From Bradyrhizobium barranii subsp. barranii (GTDB lineage: Bacteria; Pseudomonadota; Alphaproteobacteria; Rhizobiales; Xanthobacteraceae): a stretch of 64,000 nucleotides of DNA. The DNA is taken from assembly GCF_017565645.3 (NCBI RefSeq), contig NZ_CP086136.1:5067501-5131500 (forward strand). Direction: 5' to 3'. Below the pieces are notes generated by a model. That model had not been told where the DNA came from and made no database searches. It saw only the letters and a program-made list of their open reading frames with translations. Both the position numbers and the translations under genes were made by a program. This document shows positions 23,212-30,985 of the stretch, one piece after another (the first letter of the stretch is position 1; every line of letters starts with the position of its first letter).

Positions 23212-24246
23212 CTAGCGCAGCGGCATCGGCGGACGCACGACAGGTCCGTCGTCATCGGCAATGGCTTGCGTCGTGGCGACCGGTGCTGCCGTCGGCGCGA
23301 CCGCGGCAGCCTGCGAAGGTGCAGGCGGCGCGGGCGAATAGGCCGGCATGTAGGTTTGCGACACGACAGGCTTCGGCTTGCGCACCGGAGCCGCCGGAGA
23401 TCGCGGCGGGAGCGTGGACACGCGCGCGCGCGGATCGACTGGCTTGGCCTCAGCCACCGGCTTTGGCGCGGGCGGTTTCGCCATCTCGCGCGCCATCTGC
23501 TCCTGCCCGGCCTTCAGCTCGGCGATGTTGGCCTTGAGCGCTTCGATCTGCTGCGCCATCGCTGCGAGATCGCGCGTCATCGATTGGACCGACTGCGCGG
23601 GATCGGGCTGTGTTGCGACAGGTGCGGCTGCTGCAACCTGAACCGGAGGCGGCGTCGCGGGTTGAGCAGCTTGATCCGCCGCTTGATCCGTTGCGACTGG
23701 CTCCGCGGGCGGCGCGGCCTGCGCAGCGGTGACCGGCGCGGCGGTCACCGGTGCCGCCGTTTGCGATGTCGAAGGCAACAGCGAAGTCAACGCAGTCAAT
23801 GCAGGTGTCCATTCGGCGAGGATCTGCCTGGCCGTGTCGCCATGTTTCTCCCAGGCGACAGTGGCGGCCGCGCTTCCGCCCGCAAACAAGATCATAATGA
23901 ACGCGCCGCGCAGCCATTTGCCGGCGGAGGATCGCTTCTGCCGGTTGCGACCATCGCTGGCCGCGACGCGCACGGCGGTGTCGACCGAGGGGGCTGCCGT
24001 CTGCGGCTCCAAGACGGGACTGAACTTCGGCTCCGGATTGACGGTGCGCTCCGGCGTGAACTTCGGATCTATTTTCGGCTCTGGACGGGTTGCGATCTCA
24101 GGGGCCAACGCGGGCGCACCACTGATGGGGCGCGAAGCCAGCACCATGTCGGGTGAAATCTCAACGGCGTCGTGCGGATCGTTGTCCTTGACCGTGTCCT
24201 TCACGATCTCATCGACGATTTGCCTAGAGTTCAGCGTCGCGAGCAT
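23212..24246 (-). CDS. Membrane-anchored coiled-coil, proline-rich protein
   Basis: 344 residues from the ATG at 24246 (MLATLNSRQIVDEIVKDTVK). Acidic/proline-rich cytoplasmic N-terminus, one membrane helix at about 113-131 (LRGAFIMILFAGGSAAATVA), an Ala/Pro/Gln linker, a coiled coil near 205-245 (MTRDLAAMAQQIEALKANIA), and a Pro-rich C-terminus. No catalytic domain. The same architecture occurs in the protein at 48871-49986. I know such proteins only as hypotheticals of Bradyrhizobium; they may span the periplasm as structural or scaffolding factors. Divergent from the L,D-transpeptidase gene, which suggests an envelope role. Confidence 0.7.
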   Translation of the reverse strand: MLATLNSRQIVDEIVKDTVKDNDPHDAVEISPDMVLASRPISGAPALAPEIATRPEPKIDPKFTPERTVNPEPKFSPVLEPQTAAPSVDTAVRVAASDGRNRQKRSSAGKWLRGAFIMILFAGGSAAATVAWEKHGDTARQILAEWTPALTALTSLLPSTSQTAAPVTAAPVTAAQAAPPAEPVATDQAADQAAQPATPPPVQVAAAAPVATQPDPAQSVQSMTRDLAAMAQQIEALKANIAELKAGQEQMAREMAKPPAPKPVAEAKPVDPRARVSTLPPRSPAAPVRKPKPVVSQTYMPAYSPAPPAPSQAAAVAPTAAPVATTQAIADDDGPVVRPPMPLR

Positions 24247-24545
24247 CGCAGCTCCTTTGAAGTCCGAGTGTTTAAAGTATGGGCGTCCGCATTGGCGCGA
24301 GCCGATCTGTCGAGGTGAACCCATCCCAAATCCGATGAGTCCGCACGATGACCCACGAGTCCAGCCGGGTTTGACCAAAGCAAGGCGAGGGGATGGAGAC
24401 TGTGCGACGCTTCTTCGCCGTTTGTGGTGATGGAACCATGCCAGTCGAACACGGGCACGTGTTCCGCATTGCCTTGTTTTCAGCACGATTTGGGCAGCAT
24501 CTGGCGTCGCTGGGAGCGCAACTATCCGCTATCGGGGGGCCGGTG

Positions 24546-25199
24546 GTGCCAAAATCTCTAATCGTATTGTTCGTCATGGCCATGCTTCCGCTCGCCGGCT
24601 GCATGCAGACGACGCTTTCTCCATCGACGGATGCGAGCATGACGCCGCGCGACCGGCAGTTGCTTGCGCACACGCCCTACGCGCAGGCGAACGTGCCTGA
24701 GCAATATCTCCGTCATATCGTCGACTATCCGCGCAAGGAGCAGCCGGGCACGATCCTGGTCGATACCGATGCGCGCTATCTCTATTTCGTGCTGCCCGAA
24801 GGCAAGGCGATCCGCTACGGCGTCGCGGTCGGAGAGGAAGCCATGGCCTTCTCCGGCGTCGCGCGCGTCGGCCGTCTGGCGGAATGGCCCGACTGGGTTC
24901 CGACAGCGGAGATCCAGGCGCGGCTCGGACCGTATCCGGCGCGCGTCGCCGGTGGCCCCGCCAATCCGCTGGGCGCGCGGGGCATCTATCTCTACCTCGG
25001 CAACAAGGACACGCTCTACCGTATCCACGGCACCAACCAGCCGGAATATATTGGGCAGGCGATCTCGTCCGGCTGCATCCGGATGCGCAACGAGGACGTG
25101 ATCGATCTGTTCAACCGGGTGAAGCTGAATGCCACGGTGGTGGTGCTGCCGCCCGGGCAGAATGCACGGGTCGACGCGGGGTCTAGCTGGCGCGGCTAA
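24546..25199 (+). CDS. L,D-transpeptidase (YkuD) lipoprotein
   Basis: 217 residues from a GTG at 24546, chosen because GGGGGG lies six bases upstream and the protein then begins with a lipoprotein signal: lipobox LAGC with Cys19. The YkuD domain covers about 60-205: TILVDTDARYLYFVLPEGKA, then His161 in YRIHGTNQPEYIG and nucleophile Cys177 in SSGCIRMRNEDV, the HGT-x-SxGC[IV]R signature. It forms 3-3 cross-links or attaches proteins to peptidoglycan in the periplasm. Divergent from the coiled-coil membrane protein. The longer frame from 24393 lacks a sensible N-terminus. Confidence 0.88.
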   Translation: MPKSLIVLFVMAMLPLAGCMQTTLSPSTDASMTPRDRQLLAHTPYAQANVPEQYLRHIVDYPRKEQPGTILVDTDARYLYFVLPEGKAIRYGVAVGEEAMAFSGVARVGRLAEWPDWVPTAEIQARLGPYPARVAGGPANPLGARGIYLYLGNKDTLYRIHGTNQPEYIGQAISSGCIRMRNEDVIDLFNRVKLNATVVVLPPGQNARVDAGSSWRG

Positions 25200-25265
25200 G
25201 CGCGGTGCGATCGGTCATTCCACTGCTCACGAGGCTTTCGTCGTGGCAGGGTTGCCGGTTGAGAC

Positions 25266-25697
25266 CTAGTTCTCAGGCCGGGCGACGCGCCATTGCAGAG
25301 TCGTGGCATTGCCGTTGGCATCGCCTGGCGCCTTGTCGGCCGGCGAGGTGTAGAGCGGACGATAGCGGTACGCCCACATCTTGCTGCCGTCGTTGCGGCT
25401 GATCACGGTGAAGTCGCCGATGGCCTTGGCGTCGACCGTTGCGGGCAGCGGTACAAAGCTCTCGGCGCACTTGCCGTTGCAGTTCGACGTCTTGCCGGTG
25501 GTGTCGCGCTCGTAAGTGTAGAGCGTCATGCCCTTGAGGTCGACGAGGGTGGGGCCCTGCTTGGTCAGGACCACCTTCGCCGGTGCGGTCGTGGCCTCGG
25601 ACTTCGGCGGAGCAGGGTCGCCACCGCCATGGCCGTTGGCAAGCGCAGGACCGGCCGAGAGCGCGATGGCCGTCGCCGCAATGAGGAACCTGAACAT
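25266..25697 (-). CDS. Secreted-repeat (COG4315-type) protein
   Basis: 143 residues. Signal peptide MFRFLIAATAIALSAGPALA. Two repeats of the secreted-repeat family (PF03640 pattern): TLVDLKGMTLYTYERDTTGK with SNCNGKCAESFVPL, then DFTVISRNDGSKMWAYRYRP with PLYTSPADKAPGD. Such proteins are small extracytoplasmic beta proteins of unclear function. A perfect CtrA-type box lies 23 bases before the start codon. Confidence 0.85.
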   Translation of the reverse strand: MFRFLIAATAIALSAGPALANGHGGGDPAPPKSEATTAPAKVVLTKQGPTLVDLKGMTLYTYERDTTGKTSNCNGKCAESFVPLPATVDAKAIGDFTVISRNDGSKMWAYRYRPLYTSPADKAPGDANGNATTLQWRVARPEN

Positions 25698-25718
25698 CCG
25701 AAACTCCCGAGCGGCAAA

Positions 25719-25734
25719 GTTAATCGCGCGTTAA
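25719..25734 (-). promoter_or_regulatory. CtrA-type box upstream of the secreted-repeat gene
   Basis: Minus strand TTAACGCGCGATTAAC (25734 to 25719), an exact TTAA-N7-TTAAC, 22 bases before the ATG at 25697. The close position suggests either a short leader or a repressive site. Confidence 0.5.
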
Positions 25735-25818
25735 GCGCCGAATGTTGGCGACCGTAGCAGCCGAAGGTTAGTTCCAGGTTTCGTGGCACTGCGACAATTA
25801 CGGATAGAAATACGGGGT

Positions 25819-26283
25819 TCATGCCTCCAGCTCGCGCAGCGGGGCGCGGCTGAGCTCGTTGCCGGCGGCAATGGCCTTGCGCAGCAGCCGCATCAGCTCT
25901 TCACTTTCCTTCGCGCTGAGACCGCGCAGCATGACGCGCTGGGCGGACTCCACGGCCGGGGTGATCTTGCGCAGCGTGCGTCGGCCCTCGTCGGTGATCT
26001 CGAGCTCGCGGGCGCGGCGGTCGCGGCTGGAGGCGCGGCGCTCGGCAAGGCCTTTCTGGACGAGGCGGTCGATGACCCCGGTGATGGTGGTGCGGTCGTA
26101 GGCAATCAATCCTGCGAGCGTCACCTGGTCGAGCCCCGGATTGGCCTTGATGGTTGCAAGCGCCGCGTATTGCACCGGCGTCAGGTCGAAACCGGCTTCG
26201 CCAACCTCGGCCAGAAACACCGCCACCGCGATCTGCTGGAACCGGCGCGCCAGATGCCCGGGCATGTCGTTGTTGTCTTTCAC
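25819..26283 (-). CDS. MarR-family regulator of the mobA gene
   Basis: 154 residues from a GTG at 26283 with CGGAG six bases upstream; an upstream ATG (26319) or TTG (26325) would run into the operator. MarR winged helix at about 40-110: TPVQYAALATIKANPGLDQV, TLAGLIAYDRTTITGVIDRL (recognition helix), VQKGLAERRASSRDRRAREL (wing). It is divergent from the hydroxybenzoate hydroxylase gene, with an inverted repeat between them. By analogy to MarR regulators of aromatic catabolism it probably represses mobA until an aromatic acid binds. Confidence 0.88.
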   Translation of the reverse strand: MKDNNDMPGHLARRFQQIAVAVFLAEVGEAGFDLTPVQYAALATIKANPGLDQVTLAGLIAYDRTTITGVIDRLVQKGLAERRASSRDRRARELEITDEGRRTLRKITPAVESAQRVMLRGLSAKESEELMRLLRKAIAAGNELSRAPLRELEA

Positions 26284-26324
26284 CGAATTCTCCGTTGCGG
26301 TAGGGAAGGCGCGGATCATTGACA

Positions 26325-26347
26325 AGTATACTGATAGTCAGCATACT
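26325..26347. promoter_or_regulatory. Operator between marR and mobA
   Basis: AGTATACTGA (26325-26334), TAG, TCAGCATACT (26338-26347): 9 of 10 arm positions pair. It lies between the divergent starts (26283 minus, 26386 plus), at the position expected for a MarR dimer controlling both promoters. Confidence 0.7.
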
Positions 26348-26385
26348 GAGCAATATCGAAGAAGACGTTGACGGGAGAGGTGCTC

Positions 26386-28308
26386 ATGCAATTCCATCTC
26401 AATGGATTTCAGCCGGGCGATCCTGAAATCGCCGATCCCGCCGATCGCATTCTGGCTTCGGGCGCGGCCGGGGCCGTGCCCGAAGAGGTCGATGTCCTCA
26501 TCGTCGGCTGCGGCCCCGCGGGCCTGACGCTCGCGGCCCAGCTTGCGCAATTCGGCGACATCAAGACCTGCATCGTCGAGCAGAAGCCGGGCCGTTTGCT
26601 GGTCGGGCAGGCCGACGGCATCGCCTGCCGCACCATGGAGATGTTCCACGCCTATGGCTTCAGCGCGCGCGTGCTGAAGGAAGCCTATTGGGTCAACGAG
26701 ACCACGTTCTGGAAGCCGGACGAACGGAAGCCCGAGACGATCGTCCGTAGCGGGCGTGTGCAGGATGTCGAGGACGGGCTGTCCGAATTCCCGCATGTCA
26801 TCCTCAACCAGGCGCGCATCCATGACGGCTTTCTCGATGTCATGCGCAAATCGCCGGCCAAGCTCGAACCGCATTACAACCGGCGCCTGCTCGACCTCGA
26901 GGTCGATTCGGCCGCGGGTCCTGCCGACCATGCCGTGACGGTGCGGCTCGAGCGCTGCGACGGCGCAAACGAGGGCAAGATCGAAACGATCAAGGCGCGT
27001 TATGTCGTCGGCTGCGACGGCGCGCGCAGCACGGTGCGCAAGTCGATCGGCCGCGAGCTGCATGGCGATTCCGCCAACCACGCCTGGGGCGTGATGGACG
27101 TGCTGGCGGTGACCGACTTTCCCGACATCCGCTTCAAGGCCCTGATCCAGTCGGCGAAGGACGGCAGCCTGCTGATCATTCCGCGCGAAGGCGGCTACAT
27201 GGTCCGCCTCTATGTCGAGCTGGCAAAACTCGACGTCGGCGAACGCGTCGCCAATCGCAACATCACGGCTGAGGACGTGATTGCGAAGGCGCAGCGGATC
27301 CTGAAGCCGCACACGTTGGATGTGAAGGAGATCGCCTGGTGGTCGGTCTACGAGATCGGCCAGCGCCTGACCGACAAGTTCGACGACGTGCCGGACGCCG
27401 AGATCGCCGCGCGCCTGCCGCGCATCTTCATCGCCGGCGATGCCTGCCACACCCACAGCCCGAAGGCGGGGCAGGGCATGAACGTCTCGATGCAGGACGC
27501 TTTCAATCTCGGCTGGAAGCTCGCCGCCGTCCTCCGGGGGCAGTGTGCACCGAGCCTCTTGCATTCCTATTCGGCCGAGCGCCAGGCGGTGGCGAAGGAG
27601 CTGATCGATTTCGACCGCGAATGGGCGGGCATTCTCGCCTCCGCCGCCAAGGCCGGTGGTGCCGATGCGGCCAGGACGCAGGACTATTTCGTCAGGCACG
27701 GGCGCTATACCGCGGGCACGGCGACGCATTACCGGCCGTCGCTCCTCACTGGCGCGACATCACACCAGCATCTTGCCGAAGGCCTCGTCATCGGCACGCG
27801 CTTCCATTCCGCGCCGGTGATCCGGCTTGCGGACGCCAAGCCGGTGCATCTCGGCCATGCCGCGCAGGCCGATGGCCGCTTCCGCATCTACGCGTTCTCG
27901 CCCGCGGAAGATCCCGCGGCTGCTGGCTCGGCCATTCGGACCCTGTGCAATTTCCTCTCCGAAGCCAGGGAATCGCCGGTCAGGCGATACACGCCCGCTG
28001 GGGCTGACATCGACAGCGTGATCGACCTCCGCGCGGTCTTCCAGCTGGATCATCGCAAGCTCGCCATTGAAGCGATGCCTTCCCTGCTGCTTCCGCGCAA
28101 GGGCCGCTACGGTTTGCTCGACTACGAAAAGATGTTCTGCCCCGACCTCAAGAGCGGCCAGGACGTTTTCACCATGCGCGGTATCGATCGGAGGGCTGGC
28201 TGCATCGTCGTGGTGCGCCCCGACCAATATGTCGCGCAGGTTCTTCCGATCGACGCTTTTTCTGCGCTCGCGGCGTACTTCGACGCGTTCATGCTGCAAG
28301 CGAGCTGA
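26386..28308 (+). CDS. mobA: 3-hydroxybenzoate 4-monooxygenase
   Basis: 640 residues from the ATG at 26386 (GGGAGAGG upstream). FAD-dependent aromatic hydroxylase that converts 3-hydroxybenzoate with NADPH and oxygen to protocatechuate in the cytoplasm. The N-terminus MQFHLNGFQPGDPEI and VDVLIVGCGPAGLTLAAQL (dinucleotide motif GCGPAG, 41-46) and GQADGIACRTMEMF match the Comamonas MobA/MhbM type closely. The second FAD motif is IAGDACHTHSPKAGQGMN, with GD at 351-352. A C-terminal thioredoxin-like domain follows (from about 450), as in phenol hydroxylase relatives. It is regulated by the adjacent MarR protein. No ring-cleavage genes are next to it. Confidence 0.93.
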   Translation: MQFHLNGFQPGDPEIADPADRILASGAAGAVPEEVDVLIVGCGPAGLTLAAQLAQFGDIKTCIVEQKPGRLLVGQADGIACRTMEMFHAYGFSARVLKEAYWVNETTFWKPDERKPETIVRSGRVQDVEDGLSEFPHVILNQARIHDGFLDVMRKSPAKLEPHYNRRLLDLEVDSAAGPADHAVTVRLERCDGANEGKIETIKARYVVGCDGARSTVRKSIGRELHGDSANHAWGVMDVLAVTDFPDIRFKALIQSAKDGSLLIIPREGGYMVRLYVELAKLDVGERVANRNITAEDVIAKAQRILKPHTLDVKEIAWWSVYEIGQRLTDKFDDVPDAEIAARLPRIFIAGDACHTHSPKAGQGMNVSMQDAFNLGWKLAAVLRGQCAPSLLHSYSAERQAVAKELIDFDREWAGILASAAKAGGADAARTQDYFVRHGRYTAGTATHYRPSLLTGATSHQHLAEGLVIGTRFHSAPVIRLADAKPVHLGHAAQADGRFRIYAFSPAEDPAAAGSAIRTLCNFLSEARESPVRRYTPAGADIDSVIDLRAVFQLDHRKLAIEAMPSLLLPRKGRYGLLDYEKMFCPDLKSGQDVFTMRGIDRRAGCIVVVRPDQYVAQVLPIDAFSALAAYFDAFMLQAS

Positions 28309-28495
28309 CGCTCAAACAGCCCTGGCGTTGCCAACGAAAGCCGGTCCTCGCGCCGGGCTTTCCGTTTGGTTCGAGACAGGTTCCCGGCGCGTATCATTTA
28401 AGAAAGTTCTTCGCGGGCAGATTTCATCGATCGTAATATGTGTACTCAAAGCTGTAAGCATCCACTCGGGGCAGCGGGGCAACGGGAGGATGACG

Positions 28496-28774
28496 ATGAG
28501 ACAGAGCCAGGCGGAGACGCGCCGCCAAAATGTCGCGAAGCGGTCGATGACCAAGGAGGCCAAACAACTGTCCAGCCTGATCGCCGGGCTGCGCAAATCC
28601 CTCGACGGGATTCACAAGGAGCGGACGAGCACGAAGCTCACCGGTGCCGAGATGGGCATGCTCGACGAGCGCCGCAACAACCTGCTGCTGACCATCGCAG
28701 CGTTGGACGACCGTCTCTCGGCGGTGCAAGGGCTGATCGATCTCGGCCGTCCCCATATCATTCGCGTCCACTAA
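28496..28774 (+). CDS. Small helical hypothetical protein
   Basis: 92 residues from the second ATG (28496), which has GGGAGG six bases upstream. Strongly charged and helical, probably coiled coil (SMTKEAKQLSSLIAGLRKSL, MGMLDERRNNLLLTIAALDD). No known domain. A single gene between mobA and a convergent DUF3551 gene. Confidence 0.65.
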   Translation: MRQSQAETRRQNVAKRSMTKEAKQLSSLIAGLRKSLDGIHKERTSTKLTGAEMGMLDERRNNLLLTIAALDDRLSAVQGLIDLGRPHIIRVH

Positions 28775-28789
28775 GCGGATCGCGATACC

Positions 28790-29068
28790 TTAACGGTTCC
28801 GTCGCGGCGGCGATGGACCCGGGCCCGGTGGCCGGCGCCGCAGGGCATAAGGGTTGGCGTAGCACTGGGCGGACTGCCCGGAAGCAGTCGCGGCGCACTG
28901 CGCGATCGACGTGAAGCTGCAATCGATGCTGCTGCCGTCGATGGTGTAGATCTCGATGCAGACGGGATAGCGCGGATCGTAGGTCTGCGCCCGCGCAGGT
29001 GCGGTGGCAAGCAGCGCCACGCCAGGCAAGCCCGCGACAAGCAGAATCGCATTTCTGATGCTGCGCAC
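28790..29068 (-). CDS. DUF3551 secreted small protein
   Basis: 92 residues from a GTG at 29068 with GGAG seven bases upstream. Sec signal peptide (AILLVAGLPGVALLATAPARA). The mature part PRYPVCIEIYTIDGSSIDCS, then FTSIAQCAATASGQSAQCYA and NPY, has the DUF3551 cysteine pattern: four Cys, probably two disulfides. The family is numerous in Bradyrhizobium, is periplasmic, and has no known function. It ends in an Arg/Pro-rich tail. Confidence 0.85.
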   Translation of the reverse strand: MRSIRNAILLVAGLPGVALLATAPARAQTYDPRYPVCIEIYTIDGSSIDCSFTSIAQCAATASGQSAQCYANPYALRRRPPGPGPSPPRRNR

Positions 29069-29179
29069 GATCAATCTCCGTCGCTCAGTTGGAACCAGGG
29101 CACAATGCTGCCGTCGATGGCACCAAATTGCCACGCTCCCGGCGAATTGCCGCCAAAGCCCGCTGCCACGAGGGAGCGG

Positions 29180-29386
29180 GTGCAGGACGACGCAAGGGGA
29201 TGCGCATTGGCCTATAAGATGGTCGCAGAACGCGACAATGAGAAGTGCAGTTTTGCCCGCGAGAGCCGGTTGCTCATCGTGGCGAAGGCAAAAGTATGGG
29301 CGAGCGAGGGATGGAAGGTCGTCATCACCGACCCGGACGGCAAGGCCTACACTCCGCCCGAATTCGATCAGCTATCGGCGGCGTGA
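29180..29386 (+). CDS. Small conserved hypothetical protein
   Basis: 68 residues from a GTG at 29180; GAGGGAG lies close upstream, and an ATG frame start at 29105 is the alternative. Core LAYKMVAERDNEKCSFARES and LLIVAKAKVWASEGWKVVIT then DPDGKAYTPPEFDQL resembles short cytoplasmic proteins of rhizobia with an alpha/beta layout. Function unknown. It is followed by a GCGTTTTC-type palindromic repeat (29417-29463). Confidence 0.55.
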   Translation: MQDDARGCALAYKMVAERDNEKCSFARESRLLIVAKAKVWASEGWKVVITDPDGKAYTPPEFDQLSAA

Positions 29387-29416
29387 CCGCGCGACGGGGC
29401 CGATTCTTCCTTTGAC

Positions 29417-29463
29417 GCGTTTTCTTTACGCGAACCGGAATCCACTTCGCTCGAAAACGCTCT
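29417..29463. repeat. GCGTTTTC...GAAAACGC palindromic repeat
   Basis: GCGTTTTCTTTACGCGAACC at the left and CTTCGCTCGAAAACGCT at the right form an imperfect palindrome. Related copies lie at 22565-22600 and 41234-41279. It sits between two plus-strand genes. Confidence 0.75.
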
Positions 29464-29474
29464 AGGGGACGACA

Positions 29475-29837
29475 TTGATTTCGCTGTTTCGACCGGGGCG
29501 CGACGTGATCGCGCCCCTGGTGACTCTCGCAGCCGCGGCGCTGACGGTGACGGTCGCGTCCGCGCAAAATCTCGATGCCGGCAAGCCGGCCGCAAAGCTC
29601 TTCGCGGACGGCTGCGCGACCTGCCATCGCAGCCCGCGGGGATTGGCGAAAGGGCGCTTCAGCCTGACGCTCGCCTGGTTCCTGAAGGACCATTACGTAA
29701 CCAGCCCCGACTCCGCCAAGGCGCTCGCCGCCTATCTGGTGTCCGTCGACGAACCGCCGCCGCGCGCGGCGGCCAAGTCCGGTGCAAAGCCGGCCAAATC
29801 CGCGCCGCGTCCGCCCAAGGCAGTGCAGAGCCAATAG
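29475..29837 (+). CDS. Cytochrome c-like protein with one haem motif
   Basis: 120 residues from a TTG at 29475, the only start that gives the signal peptide (VTLAAAALTVTVASAQ). One CATCH haem-binding motif at residues 47-51 within FADGCATCHRSPRGLAK. No methionine follows it, so the usual sixth haem ligand is not evident; His74-type residues such as the one in LKDHYVT could replace it. The C-terminus is a Lys/Pro/Ala-rich tail. Probably a periplasmic electron-transfer or haem protein. Partner genes are not adjacent. Confidence 0.7.
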   Translation: MISLFRPGRDVIAPLVTLAAAALTVTVASAQNLDAGKPAAKLFADGCATCHRSPRGLAKGRFSLTLAWFLKDHYVTSPDSAKALAAYLVSVDEPPPRAAAKSGAKPAKSAPRPPKAVQSQ

Positions 29838-29849
29838 CTGTCGTTCCGA

Positions 29850-30419
29850 CTATCCGCGCCGATAGGTCTGTGCGATCAGGCGGTCGTGCACGGCACGCAA
29901 GTCCGCGCCCATGCGCGTCTGTCCCGTCGTGATGTAGGACAGCCAGGCGCCGTCGGCGGCGAGGCGTACGACGTGGAGTTCGGGCGCTGCGTCGGTCGTA
30001 CCGTGACGCTTCAGGCGCGCCTTCATCCAGTCGTTCCAGAGCCGGCGCAGGGAGGGATCGGTGACGACGACCATGCTCAGCGCCGCCCAGGGCGTCGCAA
30101 AGCCGAAGGCCTTGCCGGTGAAGACCGCATTGACATAGGCCCGCGTAAAGCTGCCGCGCGGCTTCGGGTCCGCTTCGATAGCGGCGTCGATCTCGGCATC
30201 GACGCGGGCGAGAAGATCGGCGAACAGGCCCTCGATCAGCGCCTGCTTGCTGCCGAAATGATGAAACAGCCCGCCCTTGGTGACGCCGGCCGCCGCTGCC
30301 ACCGCCTGCACCGTGATCCCCGATACGCCGTGATCCATGGCGATCGCCGCGGCATGGTCGAGCAGGGCGCGCCGGACCTGCTCGGGCTGCTTGGCGCGGG
30401 TGTAGGCGCTGGCCGGCAT
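29850..30419 (-). CDS. TetR-family regulator of the SMR efflux gene
   Basis: 189 residues, start MPASAYTRAKQPEQVRRALL at the ATG at 30419, which overlaps the efflux stop codon (TGATG). TetR helix-turn-helix at about 27-56 (HGVSGITVQAVAAAAGVTKG, GLFHHFGSKQALI). The C-terminal ligand domain resembles the TetR_C_6-like type (NAVFTGKAFGFATPWAALSM). Co-transcribed with the transporter it probably controls. A palindrome upstream of the transporter is the likely operator. Confidence 0.88.
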   Translation of the reverse strand: MPASAYTRAKQPEQVRRALLDHAAAIAMDHGVSGITVQAVAAAAGVTKGGLFHHFGSKQALIEGLFADLLARVDAEIDAAIEADPKPRGSFTRAYVNAVFTGKAFGFATPWAALSMVVVTDPSLRRLWNDWMKARLKRHGTTDAAPELHVVRLAADGAWLSYITTGQTRMGADLRAVHDRLIAQTYRRG

Positions 30420-30763
30420 CAATGCGCCGTCGTCTGCGAGAACAGGTTGATGACCACGACCCCTGACACGATCAGCCCGATGCCGACGAAGGCCGCGGCG
30501 TCCAGCATCTGGCGGAACAGCACGAACGAGACGGTCGCAGTCAGAATAATGCCGACGCCGCCCCAGATCGCATAGGCGATGCTGAGCGGAATGACCCGGA
30601 TCGCCACCGACAGCGCGTAGAAGGAGGCGACGTAGAACAGCACCATGGCCAGCGTCGGCCATAGCCGCGTGAACTGCGCGGACTGTTGCAGGAAGGCGGA
30701 CGCGGTCACCTCGAAGACGATGGCGAGGGCAAGCGCTGCGTAGGCATTGAAGGCGGAGGTCAT
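30419..30763 (-). CDS. Small multidrug resistance (SMR) efflux protein
   Basis: 114 residues from the ATG at 30763, the length of EmrE/SugE proteins. Four membrane helices. The essential membrane glutamate is Glu18 in LAIVFEVTASAFLQQS. The conserved Trp-Gly region is AIWGGVGIILTAT. Antiports protons against small cations such as quaternary amines or guanidinium-type compounds across the inner membrane, probably as an antiparallel dimer. First gene of a two-gene unit with its TetR regulator. Confidence 0.9.
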   Translation of the reverse strand: MTSAFNAYAALALAIVFEVTASAFLQQSAQFTRLWPTLAMVLFYVASFYALSVAIRVIPLSIAYAIWGGVGIILTATVSFVLFRQMLDAAAFVGIGLIVSGVVVINLFSQTTAH

Positions 30764-30787
30764 GGCGAGCTCAGATGTGGCGCGCGA

Positions 30788-30805
30788 AAGATACCGCGCG
30801 GTAGG
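30788..30805. promoter_or_regulatory. Palindrome upstream of the SMR/TetR unit
   Basis: TACCGCGCGGTA (30790-30801), perfect 12 bp, inside GATACCGCGCGGTAGGTA. It lies 26 bases before the transporter ATG, a typical TetR operator position. Confidence 0.55.
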
Positions 30806-30985
30806 TATGTTTAGCACGCGGAACATGGCTTTTGGCGGGTGGAGGTATCACGTGTGAGTGACGAGCCTGCGACAGGCCGGAGCCTGTTGGCGGCGGTTTG
30901 CCGGAGTTTTGGCTGTTTCGCCGAAAAGACGAAGCCGCCGCGCGACAGATCGCACGACGGCTCAGAGTGTCGATTTTATGCAACG

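Noticed and set aside
26338..27729. A 463-codon minus-strand frame opposite mobA
   Set aside because: The opposite strand carries clear FAD-monooxygenase motifs; this frame has no ribosome-binding site or family.
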